Positions 45,081 through 57,195 of a stretch of 64,000 nt of DNA are shown one piece after another. The notes under the pieces were generated by a model that searched no databases, was not told the origin of the DNA, and worked only from the letters and a program-made list of their open reading frames with translations. Source of the DNA: Leptodontidium sp. MPI-SDFR-AT-0119 (Eukaryota; Ascomycota; Leotiomycetes; Helotiales; Leptodontidiaceae); NCBI GenBank assembly GCA_020726505.1, contig JAHLEZ010000001.1:992001-1056000 (forward strand), given 5' to 3'. The translations under genes and the position numbers were made by a program. Position 1 is the first letter of the stretch, and the number at the start of each line of letters is the position of its first letter.

Positions 45081-46348
45081 TAAGCTGGGATAGGTTTCTT
45101 GGTCTATGTTTTGGTGGATTGAGTGGATATATAAGTTGGATAGGGTTATATCGGTGTTTAGGTATATATCTCGAATGAATCTAGGGGCACATATTACTCA
45201 TCTACTCATTGGCTCTGGAAGCTCAGTGCCTGACCTCGAATGACTTTGCAACTTCCGGATGAAAGTTTAACTTTCAACTAGGCTAGCTTGTTGGGACATT
45301 CAGGGTTTTGAAATTGAATACGAGTGACAATCAAGCAACTTGGATGTATCAAAGCATTTTAGGACATCGGTGGTCTTCGCTTACTGTGGGCACCTTTTCT
45401 GGGTCAACTTCGCTGAACGTACATGACAACATCGTTTCACGAAATGCAAAAATCTCATGGGGACACTCGTTCGCCAATAATGAGCCATTTTGAATTTCAT
45501 TGCAAAGACGTACACTTGGAGGTAGGCAGGGTAGAGATGATGTAACTGAAAAGGAACCTATATAAAATCTCTAATGTACTCCCGCGATGTTTCTCGTCAA
45601 ATCCGTCTGTTCCTTCCATCATCTGGAGCTCAGATTGTTACTTTCGTATTTCACTTCTTCTCTAAATGGTAATGAGAAGAAACACGTCCACTTTTTACGC
45701 TAATACGCCTACTTTCCGTCAACCTTCAACGCAGATTCTTTTCATGGACAGCAGCACAGCTCTTGGAATCAACAATAACAACATTTCTCGTTCTCACCCT
45801 ACACTCAACCTTTTGAACTCTTCCTTTCAACTCCGTCTCTTCGACAGCAGAGATCAAATTCAATAGCAACTCTACTATCGTCATCTTCCATTGCAAGAAC
45901 GGTCGCCGTCTCAAGCAAAAAATACGCATGGAACGTTACCCTGGCGATTTACTCTGACAATTTCTGATATTATTCCCCGAGCGAAGAAAAGTCTTCATCT
46001 TTCATATCAGAGCCTTACATTGCTGCCACATAAGCGCTTAGTCTCTTCTATGAGTCACCTTTCCTGCTTAGTCTTTCAACTGATAGCCTCTTCTCTTTTC
46101 CTAGCTTTTGCTCTGAGATAAGAGAGATGAAAGGGAATCTCAGAGTGAGTTTTTATTTCCAAAGTTTTTCTTCAAAGCTGATATCGCTACAGAGTATTCA
46201 CTTTCAAGTATTGCTACCAGGACGACAACCTTTACTTCAATCACTTCAGCCCTCATTCAGCTTAGCACTACAGTTTCACCTTTGCTAGTATTCCCTAGAC
46301 TCTCGGTCTGTGCACTTTCACCATTCGGCATTCCCCTCAGCAGTCGGC
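45081..46348. other. intergenic region, pyrimidine-rich leader
   Basis: Strongly CT-rich from about 45590 to 46340, like a long promoter or 5' leader of the gene at 46349. Small open frames there have Ser/Thr/Asn-rich translations and no motifs, so they are not called. Confidence 0.45.
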
Positions 46349-48225
46349 ATGGACCCCATGGAGCGAAGACGTCGCTTGAGTGCGAGCTCATCTTCAACCT
46401 TGAATTCGGGACAGGAGTCAGAATCTAGCCCGAGTTCCCCCTCAGATCCTGAATCCAACAATGATCCTGAATCTGAGCCCGAACATACAGCTCAAAGGAG
46501 GAGAGATCTGCGGTAAGTTCTCTTAGCTGAGTAAGGGACCAATGCTGAACCCCCTAAGGTGGCTCCATGCTGGACTATACAAAGATGCCAAAGGAGCAAC
46601 CAAGGATGTTTGGTATGCGTTCAAACAGAATAGGCGCGGACAATATAAAATTATCTATGCCTCGGATTGGGAGGGTACTTCGTTCGGCAACAAGGACGTC
46701 GGACGACGAAAGTCTGATCTCATTACATGGGACAAACACCATTCGGACAAATGGTCTCAGTATATCACAGCTGCAGGAACATGGGAGTACAAATGGGCAA
46801 CAATCGGTCGTGCAGTTCAACGCAGGACTTTGCTGAAGACTTGGCGCAACCCGAACAGTCCGAATATTTATGCACATGGAAAGGACAGGAACAGAACCCT
46901 TGGACCCCCGCTTAACGTCATACACACTACAACCAATACGTTACCTGGAGGAATTGCACCTGTTGCTTCCAAGGTTCCGCCAGTGAAAGACGAAGATCTC
47001 GATCCCGCGGATTGCTACCCAGGATCCAAAATTCCTTTCTCAACTATCCGTATAGCAGTTGGAGCTTACAAAAATAGTGATAGCGATCCTCATACCGTTA
47101 TTGCCAACTTTCTCACAAGTCAATTGGCGTGCCAACCGAGATTCAAAGCCCATAGGACAGATCATAACGATCAGATTGAGTCCGCGTTCTACGAATGCGG
47201 ATGGCGCGTTAACCGACGTGCTCTCGAGAGAGCTAACAACGATATGGCTTTAGGCCGGATTGAAAATGCCTTCCAATCGAAGTCTTGGAATCTTAACCCG
47301 CCCCTGTGGGTAGATAGGTATAAGGGCGATCAACTGAGTCTGATGCTACAGCAAATGAGAGAGGATATGGGAGAGTACCGAGATACGGATGAGAGCTTGG
47401 ACGATGAGAGTCCGGAATCAATGACTGACTTCGATTCTTATGCTGACAACGACGATCTCTTCCTTCGCAATACCGCTGGACCAAGCAAAAGTATCCGAAA
47501 GAAGGACAATATCAAGCAAAAAGGACGGTCTCAAAAGCTCAGCAAGAAATCGACAATCTCACGCCAAAGAAAAATCATAGAGGATGTGCAAGATCCATCG
47601 GTACGTGAAGTCTAATTATTTGACACGAAAATTGCCAGTTACTAATAATCTAAAGGACGATGAACTAGATTACCTTCCTGAAGACTCGATCCTGAAAGGC
47701 AAGGGTCCAGCTCAGAGGAAGACGGTGAATAAGGCAGTGGACAAGGCAATGAACAAAGCAGCGGAAAATTTTACGAGCAGGCCAAAAAAGCGGATCGCCG
47801 AAGTAAGTCACCTAACTTTATCTCGTGGGCCGTATCTCTGACGCAGAGTCGCTTCCTATCGATTGCTTGGAACAAACACTCACTAACGAAAATAGAACAC
47901 AAATGATGAAGAAGAAGACGACGAAGCAGACGACGAGAAGCTGACCATAACAAAGTCCACAAAGTCTACCTTCGATCCTGGACCCACGAAAAAGGTAAAG
48001 CCAGACCCTGCGGAGCCCCGTATTGTGGTATATTTAGATGACTCGGACGCCAACTCTGACGTCGAGATTATCGAGGCGAAGAGTACCCCCGTAGGCGTTA
48101 AGGCAGAGGATCTCCCTTTGGTGAGTGTAAGGCGGCCCTAGTCGGAGCTTCCTTAGTAATACGTGCAACTGACTGTACAGTATCCAAATACTACGACGAA
48201 GAGCTGGCAAACCAGAACGATTTAG
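46349..48225 (+). CDS. uncharacterised, probably nuclear, largely disordered protein
   Basis: I do not recognise a named family. Exons 46349-46512, 46559-47600, 47656-47802, 47896-48120, 48181-48225 sum in frame to 540 residues. The N-terminus is a Ser/Glu/Pro-rich low-complexity stretch. Residues 60-300 look folded, with many Trp (VWYAFKQNRRGQYKIIYASDW, ITWDKHHSDKWSQYI, AAGTWEYKWATIGRA). The C-terminal third alternates acidic runs (NDEEEDDEADDE) with Lys-rich blocks (RPKKR, TKKVKPD) and a SUMO-interaction-like RIVVYLDDSD. Such a tail suggests a chromatin or nuclear role, which is inference. Convergent with the intact zinc-ribbon/trypsin gene. The last exon is short and less certain. Confidence 0.7.
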
Positions 48226-48644
48226 GTTCCAGGAGCAATGAGACACATGCTCGTTTCAAGGCAGACTAGATACCGATGGTATCGCTATCCTCTGCCGAAT
48301 CACTCCTGGGTGCGGAGCAATGCTGCAGTTCGAAAGGGCCGAGCAGGTGTTTCCATTTCCAACACCTCTCAACAAGGCACCACTTGCATATTTTACTTCC
48401 GCTGAACGCAACATCCTCTCTTATCTTTTCAGCACTTGCTTTTTGATCCCTTATTCACTGCACCAAAATACCCCCAAGCACTCAAAGTCACATCATACAT
48501 GGATGTATGTATCCTATCTCTCCACAAAAAGTCCCCAGGCAGATTTGATTTCCATTTCAAAAGCCAAAGCCTATCCAACATGCGCCGGAAAACAGTACAT
48601 AGACAAAACAAATTTAGACAAAAGGAACCGGAAAAATAAAAGCG

Positions 48645-50747
48645 TCATTCCTCGTCGGGCCCAAGAGAATATCTGGGGTACATGTGAGACCCTGGCCACT
48701 GCTGCTTGTCGGTATTTTCGTCTGGATGAGGACGAAGGCTCCGAGGGATCTCTCGACCCCCACTTTGTCGGCGATACTGTTGGCCTCGATATCGCTCATG
48801 AGGAAGTCGCCGCTCAATAGTAGGTGGTGAAGCTCGCCCAACGCTGAGAGATGACAAAGCCTGGCTGAGGCCGGTTTCCACATGAGGGCCATGGCTCAGT
48901 CCATAGTCCTCTTGAACAGCTTCCTCTAGTGATTCTTTGCTGTCCTCGCTTAGGATAATTGGTGCGCTCAAAACCGTCGCGGAGGACCTTTTCATTACTT
49001 GGCCGCTCAAGTGTTCAACACGAGACCCTGTCCTCTCTTCGATATCGTCGAGGATTTCTTGTAACGGAGTAAACAGCGTGACGGTGGAATGATCATCTCC
49101 AATGCGCCCCCAAAGCATTCCATAAATCTCATTTGTGGCATCGTCAACAATGAGACCACCACTGTCCCCATCGACGCCAATACCCCCTTCAATCCACTCG
49201 TCGAGAGGCGTGTCGGGTCGTTTTAAAACTGACCACTCATTTGTGATGTATCCCTCTTGAAAGACTGCGCTCATTGTCGAGCTAACCTGTCCGGTTTGAT
49301 ACCCGCTCGTTCGGCCCTTCGACTTGACCATTGCGGCTGGCTTGATTGAGATAGCGAGGGAAAGTTGACCAGCCAGATCATCTTCAAGGAACGGGAACAA
49401 ACCGCCATCTAATCTCACTTCGAACAGAGCCCAATCCATTTCTCTTGCGATGCCATTGCGAACCCGCGTTCTTGCTCCCGATTTCGAAGCGAAATTACCC
49501 AGGGGCCGTATCTGGAACTGGGGGTGCTCATCGGAAAGCCATAGCTTCATCAGTGGTTCATGGACGATGCATGATTGAGACTGTGCCGATGAAAGTATTT
49601 TCATTGAGGATTGAGGGGTTTGCCATCCCCAGGTGCGGAATTCCAAACAAAAAATGCATTGATGTGATGGATTTAGTTCTAGGATGCGCTGTGCTTCCGC
49701 ATCAAGTCTTGACATCAGGAAGCAATGTCGATCTTGTTCAGAGGTGTGAGTAATGGATGGCTGTGGGATTGATGCTGGTACCAGGTGGTCAACAGTCAGT
49801 ATCCTAGAAGACTAGAGTCAGTAAAGGTTCAAGGAAGCTGAAGATGGCTCTGTGTTGGTGGAAGGAGGTTTAAGTCATGACGTCCAGTGCTTTCGGAAGA
49901 GCAACTTGGTAAGCTTGCCCAGTAAAACTACCCACATTGGCTTTTTATCCACGAGAAGATAGCAGCCGATAGTTGCTGTATCTTCAAAGCTACCCTTTAT
50001 CCCTATTGAATCTCCAGTTCCTGGAGAACGATGAAATTCCCGGTTCCTTGGTTCACATATCGGAGATGAGGCTCGTGAATCCGAGCCTAGTGACCGGCGG
50101 AGGCGACTTTGCTTGACCAGCAGCTGCAGAATAACCGTGAACGCCCTGGGGAATAGAGTACTGGTAGGCTCCGATACCAGCCTCTGGAGATGCTCCACGG
50201 AGTCTTCATTGAGCTTTTCTGAGGTATTGATGACAACGGTAGGGATTGATCGGGGTTCTGTTGGCCCCATCCGGAACAGATGTATCGAGACTAAATCGTT
50301 GAAAGCCTGTGAACAACGCATGCTGAGTTCTGGAAGAGTTTCGTGCCAAGCTGAAATGAGCGAAGCGTCTTCATGTTCCCGTAACACGTAGATAGGTTCG
50401 TGGTAGTCCGAAGGAAGAAGCTTGATCAGCACTTTCTGCTCCACATCCGGTCTTCTTAGGGCTTGGGCAACCAGTTGAGGTGGTCTTCGCATAAAGTCAT
50501 TGACATTCGTGCTTGCAAGCCTGTCGTTCTCAGGTCCAGAAGCCCGCGTGCCACTTTGGCCAGCCACTCTCGTCAATTTCATCTTCTCTTCTTCAATTTC
50601 GGCATCCGTAACAGCATGGCTCTTCGCGTCACAATCAATACATCGTTCCTCTCGACAATTTGGACAATCTCCAAGGGCCATGGAGATGCTAGCCTCGCGA
50701 CATTTGCAGCAGGTCCAAAGCAAGATGCGAGAGGACGAGGAAGACAT
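48645..50747 (-). CDS. zinc-ribbon N-terminus fused to trypsin-fold serine protease domain
   Basis: Two exons, 50747-49936 and 49803-48645, joined by a 132-bp intron, give 656 residues. The N-terminus has paired Cys motifs (WTCCKCREASISMALGDCPNC, then EERCIDCD), a zinc-ribbon-like knuckle. A helical middle of about 200 residues follows. The C-terminal half has the order and spacing of a chymotrypsin-fold triad: His in ILTVDHLVP, Asp in EMDWALFEV, Ser in GGIGVDGDSGGLIVDD, then YGMLWGR. No signal peptide, so if active it is an intracellular protease, unusual for trypsin folds in fungi. The tail of about 130 residues is polar and disordered. Start 50747 is the Met before the zinc ribbon. The paralogue at 37120-38735 is broken. 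Confidence 0.8.
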
Positions 50748-51166
50748 TGCTAATGAGGGAATTGGATATAGTTCATAAATGCTTGATGAGAACGTTATTG
50801 AGGGCGGCAGCTTTGCGAAGAGAGCAATATCAAGTCGCGAGGCCGGCAGGCAACAATCTTGAAGTGAGGCAAACGAGGCGGACAATGGCTGAACGCCACC
50901 AAACAAGTTCACTGCTAGCGATCCAATCATCACCAGATATCCTGCCAGAAGTGCTCGGTCTGTATTGTATTAAAATCGCACCCTAAAAGGTTCATACTCC
51001 TGTAGATCCCTCGCGACCGACTGAATCTTGCTGGAGATGGCACTGCCAGCATGGTCAACTGGCTACGCCATGATCTCGCGGACCATCGCACATATATGTG
51101 CGGCCCCTCCTTGACCCCACGAGCCCACATTGATTTTGTGTCATTTCCCAATTCTACTGTATGTCA
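50748..51166. promoter_or_regulatory. upstream region of the zinc-ribbon/trypsin gene
   Basis: About 420 bp lying between the zinc-ribbon/trypsin start and the NBP35 stop, both genes on the minus strand. An upstream in-frame extension of 62 codons exists but lacks protein character, so it is treated as leader. Confidence 0.45.
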
Positions 51167-52195
51167 TCAATCCTCGGGTAAGACCTGATCAGGCTTCAGA
51201 CCCATCTCCTCGCCAACTCTCCTGACAACCCCTCTCAAAGCCGTGCATGCTGGACTATCAGGCCAGGCATCAAAGAAGCTCTCTCCATAGTCGCAAGCCA
51301 TGCCAATTCGTGGATCCAAAGGCACAGCTCCAAGAAAAGGAATATTCATCTCTTTTGCCAGACCCCTTGCTCCACCAGTTGTAGCTTGGAAAATCTCGCT
51401 CTGATGTGTACACTTCGGACACACAAAGCCAGACATGTTCTCCACGATACCTAGAACCTTGATGCCAGCCTTCCGACAGAAGTCGATCTCCTTCCGCACA
51501 TCGAGAAGCGCTACCTCTTGCGGCGTCGTGACCATCACTGCCCCATCAACCCCACTCTCCTTCAAGAAAGAATTAACGCTCAAATGCTCATCACTCGTTC
51601 CCGGTGGGGTATCCACAAGCAGGAAATCCATATCACCCCACTCCACATCCTTCAAAAACTGCTTTATCAGCCCGTTCTTCTTCGGGCCTCTCCAGATAAC
51701 CGCATCGTCTCGGTTGGGAAGCATGAACTGCACGCTCATAACCCCCAGATTCTCCAGCACCCAAACCGGACTCCACCCCCCTCCACTAACATGTATCGTC
51801 TCGTCCTCCACACCCATCATCTTCGGTATACTCGGACCGCAAATATCCGTATCCATGATCCCAACCGTATTATCCTCATTCGTCGCGAATGCATGAGCAA
51901 GTAAACTCGTGAATGTGCTCTTTCCCACCCCTCCCTTACCAGACAAGATGAGCACCTTGTGCTTTATACCCGATAACCGCGCAGTGATAGCTGGGATATC
52001 AGGATCCGGTCCCTTCGGCGCAGATGCGCATATTGCTTGATTCGGGCAGCCGGCGCATGAGTCTGCTTTACCTGCTGCTTCGGATTCGGGTCCAGGGCAG
52101 TGTTCTGGCTCGGGGGCGACGAGTTTGGGTGCTGCTTTGAGTGGGTTGGAGAGAACGTCTTGGATATTTTCTGGGGCTTCGAGGGAGGGCGCCAT
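51167..52195 (-). CDS. NBP35: NBP35, cytosolic Fe-S cluster assembly scaffold ATPase
   Basis: P-loop NTPase of the cytosolic iron-sulfur assembly machinery, which with Cfd1 builds and passes on [4Fe-4S] clusters. Single exon, 342 residues. The N-terminal cluster motif distinguishes it from Cfd1: EHCPGP, then 13 residues later [11 protein letters not shown]. The deviant Walker A is KGGVGKST, with [14 protein letters not shown] and [17 protein letters not shown] following. The C-terminal CxxC that holds the bridging cluster is in GFVCPKCTH. All key residues are present. Essential housekeeping gene in yeast. Confidence 0.96.
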   Translation of the reverse strand: MAPSLEAPENIQDVLSNPLKAAPKLVAPEPEHCPGPESEAAGKADSCAGCPNQAICASAPKGPDPDIPAITARLSGIKHKVLILSGKGGVGKSTFTSLLAHAFATNEDNTVGIMDTDICGPSIPKMMGVEDETIHVSGGGWSPVWVLENLGVMSVQFMLPNRDDAVIWRGPKKNGLIKQFLKDVEWGDMDFLLVDTPPGTSDEHLSVNSFLKESGVDGAVMVTTPQEVALLDVRKEIDFCRKAGIKVLGIVENMSGFVCPKCTHQSEIFQATTGGARGLAKEMNIPFLGAVPLDPRIGMACDYGESFFDAWPDSPACTALRGVVRRVGEEMGLKPDQVLPED

Positions 52196-52574
52196 TGCTG
52201 TATGTATCTCTCGAATAATTGGGAGGAGGGAAGTGTGCGAGGAAAATCTTGGGCCGGAGATGTCGAGCTTGATGTTTACAAAGCAATCAAGTGGCGTCGG
52301 AATTTGGAGGGGCAGTCATGTGATTGGCCGAATTCGGAGGCGGTGAAGTTTTGCTTGGAAATTTCCAAGATGCGATTTCGACTCTTGACCTGGAGTTTCA
52401 TGGAGGGAGAAGAAGACTTTCAAATAAGGTCAAATTTGGGTGATGCGAGTTTCACCTTCTGTTGTTGTTTTAAGAAAACAATTCACTAGTTGGGAGCAAT
52501 CCCTCTCACATACCCCTTTTCCGAACTTCTCAAGCGAGACCAAAACAAATCATCCAAATTTCTTCATTAAGCAT
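52196..52574. promoter_or_regulatory. NBP35 upstream region
   Basis: 380 bp between the NBP35 start and the stop of the next minus-strand gene. No distinct motif seen. Confidence 0.4.
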
Positions 52575-53634
52575 TTACTTCTTAGCATCTCTCTCCTTAC
52601 ACAGATCGGTGTAGAAGTCTAATCCAGCCCCCCTCCTAATAGTCCCATACATACTACTACTATCCAACGGTCTACCACCAATCTCCTCTCCATATTTACT
52701 CGCAGCCTCCATATTCTTCAACGCAATCTCGCTAACCTCCAATCTCGTCCCAGCAGTCTTCGCACAATTCAGAGCATGTCTCGCATCCTTCATCGCTAGC
52801 GCAACATCAAATCCAGCCTTTCCGTTCGGTTCAGGTGCATAAGCTCCAGTCGTCAAACGCTTCGAGTACGATTCCAATACTGGACCGAACATATCCCCTA
52901 TCATGGTCTCAAGGACGGTGGAGCCGAGACCGGTCTTCTCGGCGAAAACATGTGCTTCTGAAATAACTTCCATAAATGAAACGACGCAGATATTGCCGGC
53001 AATTTTGAGGAGGGACGATTGAGAGACAACTGTGCCCATAGAGATGACTGAGCGACCCATGACGTCTTTGAGGTACGGTGCTACCCTGGTAGTTGCGGTC
53101 TCGGGTCCAGCTACAACGAAGATGAGTTTTCCGGCCTCGGCCATTGGAGAAGCACCGAATACGGGACCTGTGACATGTCAATGGTGTTTATAAAGAGGGC
53201 TTGGGGATTCATACCAGCAACAAATTCGCCGCCAGCGGCTGATATTTGCTCAGCGATCTTGACGGAGGTATCTGGGTGGACAGTCGAACAATCAACGTAG
53301 ATCTTGCCCTTGATATCTCCCGACGCGATGACCTCGTTAGCAGTCTCTTGAAGTACGGCATCATTGCTAACCTATTCCTCGCTTAGCCAACTGCTTGTTA
53401 AAGAGATGGAGAAAGTCCTACACAAGAGAAAATGATCTCAGATTTACTGGCGACCTCCTTCACTGTCTCAACTGGAATGGCTCCCAACTCCTTCAGTGAT
53501 TCTCCTCGAGAGAGGGTTCTGTTTGTGTATATTAAGGCTGGTGCAGATGTCGAAGTCAAGTACTTTTGCAGATTCTTGGACATGCCAATGCCCATCGAGC
53601 CAAGGCCGATCCATCCAACTTGAGGTCCTGACAT
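52575..53634 (-). CDS. 3-hydroxyisobutyrate dehydrogenase family (beta-hydroxyacid dehydrogenase)
   Basis: NAD(P)-dependent oxidoreductase. Exons 53634-53422, 53371-53215, 53167-52575 give 320 residues, the family norm. The Rossmann start is VGWIGLGSMGIGMSKNL, the substrate motif is VDCSTVHPDTS, the GPVFGASPMAEAGKLIFVVAG segment is typical, and the catalytic-lysine helix is SSLLKIAGNICVVSFMEVI. The family includes 3-hydroxyisobutyrate, 6-phosphogluconate, tartronate-semialdehyde and glyoxylate/succinic-semialdehyde reductases; which of these applies cannot be read from sequence. No mitochondrial leader is obvious with the chosen start, so probably cytosolic. It opens a block of small-acid and amino-acid catabolic genes reaching to 62.6 kb. 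Confidence 0.9.
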
Positions 53635-54048
53635 TGTGAATTGTGAAAATAAAATGAAGGACGTGAGGGTAAATGATCTTGTGTACTGAATGAAATTATT
53701 ATTGCTCACCTTAACGGTAGCTCTTTATCAGGATGCTTCTTGCGATGCCGGCACTCCAAAATCGAGGCCCACAAAATAAGCATGTAAGAAGGACCGTCGT
53801 AGCGGGAACTGAGCACCACTTTGAGCTGCATTTTCCATGCACTCAGATGGTGCTCGTAAAGTCGTCATGGTGGAGTGAGTACTCGAGGAGTCAACATGGC
53901 AAAGATGGGATGCAATACCCAGAGCCGCCACGTGAGTGGAGCTCCACCACTTTTGCCAGACCAACCATGATTTCTGGATTTAAAGTTCAATCTTACCCAA
54001 GACGCATGTCAGGAACGAGATAAGGTTGAGAGACATGCATTTTTTTTT
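53635..54048. promoter_or_regulatory. upstream region of the HIBADH-family gene
   Basis: About 410 bp between tandem minus-strand genes. An open frame at 53733-54023 on the plus strand has no motif and is not called. Confidence 0.4.
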
Positions 54049-55440
54049 CTATTTGACTGATCTGACGGCATCGTCCAGAGCCTTCGCAAAGTATTCGACG
54101 TTGCTATCATTCAGACCTGCGATAGATATCCTGGAAGTGTTTGCCATATACACATGATATTTATCTATGGATCTGTTAGAAGAGTATGCCTGGGGAGAAA
54201 TAGTGGGCCGAACCTTGAAGATAAACAATTTGAGCAGAACTAATCCCAGTATAGCCAAACATTCCAGTTTGCTTCACGATGTGTGACCAATCTCCTGGTG
54301 TCTGAAGACGAACGAGCGCATCAAAAAGCTTCTGTCGCATTCCTTTTACTCGACTGCTCATGGTTATCAAATCCTGTGCCCATTGTTTTGCGATCTCGGG
54401 GGTCCCAAGTACGGTAGCGGCGATGTTTGCACCATAAATTGGAGGCGTAGAGACTGTCGCCCGTTGAACGTTTTCGAGAATTGATACCATCGTTTGCGCT
54501 AGCTCTGAAGAGCTCGCCACAAATGTGACAACACCGACTCTCTCCCCTGAAGCATATATCAGTCTGCATTCACAACACCAAGTATTTCACGCACCGTAAA
54601 GTCCCATACTCTTCGCAAAGGAAAGGCAAACCGAAGCTTCAAACCCCAGTTCATCGACGAAGTATCGAATAGCCCATGCATCGTCATAGACGACTCCAGA
54701 GTTGAAGCCGAGGTATGCCGAGTCAAAGACTGGGAACATTGTCTTTTTTTTCATGACGGCTGCTATTTCTTTCCATTGCTCCTGAGAAGGATCGCATCCA
54801 GTTGGGTTATGAGCGCATGTGTGGAGGATGACGGCCGCTCCAGAGGGAGCAGATTTCAACGCATCGATGTAGCTTCTGAAGTCGAATGCACCAGCCTTGT
54901 AGTAAGGTAGCTTGGTGACGTTGTATCCCATCGAGCTGAACAGAAGTTCATGGTTAGACCACGTGGGTTCAGTTATGAGGACTTCAGTGATTCCAGACTC
55001 GGCTTTCTTCAAGGCTAGTCCAGCGAGAAGCAATGCACCTGTTCCCGACAACGATTGGCATGATGCAATCTATAACATGTCAAGTTTCAATCTTTCAGAA
55101 TGTTTGATTTACTACATACCCTGTCCTCTTTCAAAGCCTTCATGCCTTGAAAAGCAAGCTCAACCGTCCTGTCACGGAAAAGCTTGAGTCCCAAGATCGG
55201 AGAGTATTCATGTCCAGCATTGGCTACAACCTCTTTTGCCATTCGTACCGATGGGAGAATCCATGGTTTCCCATTCTCGTCGCGGTAAGTCCCAGCTCCA
55301 ACATTGACTTTGCGAGGGTCGGTGTCTGCAAGGTAGTCCTTGGTGACTTTGAAGATTGCATCTGGGGCAATGTATGTTGCAGCGTTGAACACAGATGGAG
55401 GGTATTGGGTTGAATCCATATTGAACCAGTGCTTCGACAT
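54049..55440 (-). CDS. aspartate aminotransferase family (class I PLP enzyme)
   Basis: Exons 55440-55120, 55069-54595, 54546-54214, 54164-54049 give 414 residues, normal for aspartate aminotransferase. Visible hallmarks: DPRKVNVGAGTYRDENGKPW near the N-terminus, SLSGTGALLLAG, the cofactor Asn/His-containing HTCAHNPTGCDPSQEQW, the PLP lysine in SFAKSMGLYGERVGV, and the substrate Arg in NTSRISIAGLN. Some positions differ from canonical Got1/Got2 (GAGTYRDEN for GVGAYRDD), so substrate preference may differ. Such enzymes also transaminate 4-hydroxyglutamate in hydroxyproline breakdown. Divergent from the aldolase gene at 55691, sharing a 250-bp promoter. A second Met seven residues on (55419) could also be the start. 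Confidence 0.9.
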
Positions 55441-55690
55441 TTGGAATAACGATTCCCAGAGTTTCCGTATGACTTGACTGTTTGAGAAATATCCAGGATC
55501 GTGACTCACGTGGAAATGTAATTGCTGTGCCCCATCCTTGGCTCCCTCCTCGAGCTCATGTGGAGCACATAGCATTGTCCACACCCCGGGGTCGGCAGCC
55601 CGACTCCTCCTGATAGCTCGAAAACATAAGGATAGTGTAGACTGCAAAGAAATGTGACAACGTTCCTGTATTGTATCTCAAATTCACACA
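55441..55690. promoter_or_regulatory. bidirectional promoter, aminotransferase / aldolase
   Basis: Only 250 bp separate the two divergent ATGs, so the pair is very likely co-regulated. It contains a perfect palindrome at 55591-55604 (GTCGG, CAGC, CCGAC), i.e. CGG-N4-CCG, a possible C6-regulator site. Confidence 0.55.
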
Positions 55691-56675
55691 ATGACTCCAA
55701 CCTGTCCTCCTCGCGGAGTCTATTCTCCTGTCGTAGCCTTCTTCAATGAGGACGAATCGCTTGATCTCGACGCTCTCAAGCAACATGTCACAAGACTTGC
55801 TCAAGCCGGGGTTGCTGGTCTTGTAATCCAAGGGTCGAATGGAGAAGCTCCTCATCTGCTTCATTCAGAGAGACAAGAGGTCATTGCAGTTGCCTCGAAA
55901 GTCTTGAAGGAGCACGGAAAAGAGGGAGCAGTCATTATTGCAGGATGTGGCGCTCAAAGTACTCGAGAGACGATCCAACTTTGCAATGAGGCAAAAGATT
56001 CAGGCGCAGACTTTGCTCTTGTGTTGAGCCCCAGCTATTGGAGTGAGTTATGTTGAAGATGTTGTTGTTGATAGATGAGAGCTGACTACGGCAGCCGGAG
56101 CCATGGCAAAACCCACCATCGCGACTTTCTTCAACGATGTCGCGTCCTCATCAGCCATCCCAATCCTTCTCTACAACTTCCCAGCCGTCACCTCCGGCAT
56201 CGATCTCGACTCCGATACGATTGCAACGCTCGCCGCACATCCAAAGATTGTAGGCTGCAAATTGACCTGTGGAAATGTAGGCAAGCTGCACCGCATCGCC
56301 CACGATGAGCGCATCACCGAGCCATTCGCTGTCTTCGCCGGCAAATCCGACTTTTTCCTACACGGCTTGGTAGCAGGTTCGACGGGAGTGATTGCTGCAG
56401 CTGCGAACTTGGCTCCAAAGGTGCACCTCAAGCTGTTGGAGCATTATGATGCAGGGAGGTTGAAGGAGGCACAGGAGTTACAGACGAAGCTAAGCACTGC
56501 AGATTGGGTATTGGTACAACTGGGAGTTGCAGGATTGAAAGCTGCTTTGCAGAGATATTACACGTATGGTGGAGGAAGAAGTCGAAGGCCATTAGGGATG
56601 GTCGCAAGTGCGAAGTTTGAAGGGAAGCCTGATGCCATATTGAAAGACTTGGTAGATCTGGAGAATGGACTCTAG
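55691..56675 (+). CDS. dihydrodipicolinate synthase / 4-hydroxy-2-oxoglutarate aldolase family
   Basis: Class I (Schiff-base) aldolase. Exons 55691-56042 and 56095-56675 give 310 residues, the family length. Motifs: GVYSPVVAFFNEDESLDLDA at the start, the GSNGEAPHL loop (GTTGE-like), the proton-relay Tyr in ILLYNFPAVTSGIDL, and the Schiff-base Lys in KIVGCKLTCGN. Fungi make lysine by the aminoadipate route and lack true DapA, so a catabolic role such as 4-hydroxy-2-oxoglutarate aldolase (HOGA), splitting the substrate to pyruvate and glyoxylate, is more likely. Eukaryotic HOGA has the same fold. No mitochondrial leader is evident. Shares a promoter with the aminotransferase. Confidence 0.9.
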
Positions 56676-57195
56676 GATTCGCTTGACTATCAAAAATATA
56701 TCTGGAAAGATACAAATGCTTAATGCCTTGTCTATTATCAGGAACTGCTTCGTTTTCAACTTTGACTTCCGTGTGTTGAAAGTCACAAGCGATATATGAA
56801 CCGGCTGTCATTTTATTATTGTTCTTGACAGTTCGAAGACCGCAGAGCCTTTCAAATGACAGAGCATTTAGAAATTCGGAATCCTTACCGTATGCAGAGT
56901 ATCAAGCTCCTCCCCAATTGCATGGATCTCCAGCGGACGTATGTTGGATTCGTGGGGCTCCACATGCACCACTTTCGAGTCTTGTGGTGCTTCCCTCCAC
57001 CTTTGCCGCTCCTCGGGCCCCCGAATATGAGCATGCGTCTTATCGGATGGCCGAATACCGGGAGGGAGGAGTTAAGATATATTCGATAGATAATATATGT
57101 TATGGTTCTAACAGTGTCAGATATTGTGATGTCAAAAGGCTCAATCTACCGCCACTAACCCCTCACCAACTCTCCCTACTGTACATCCCAGAATC
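56676..57195. promoter_or_regulatory. upstream region of 5-oxoprolinase gene
   Basis: 520 bp between tandem plus-strand genes. No coding domain; the terminal 130 bases fit a short leader. Confidence 0.4.

Noticed and set aside
53733..54023. 96-codon plus-strand frame between the HIBADH-like and aminotransferase genes
   Set aside because: No motif; sits in a normal promoter-length spacer.
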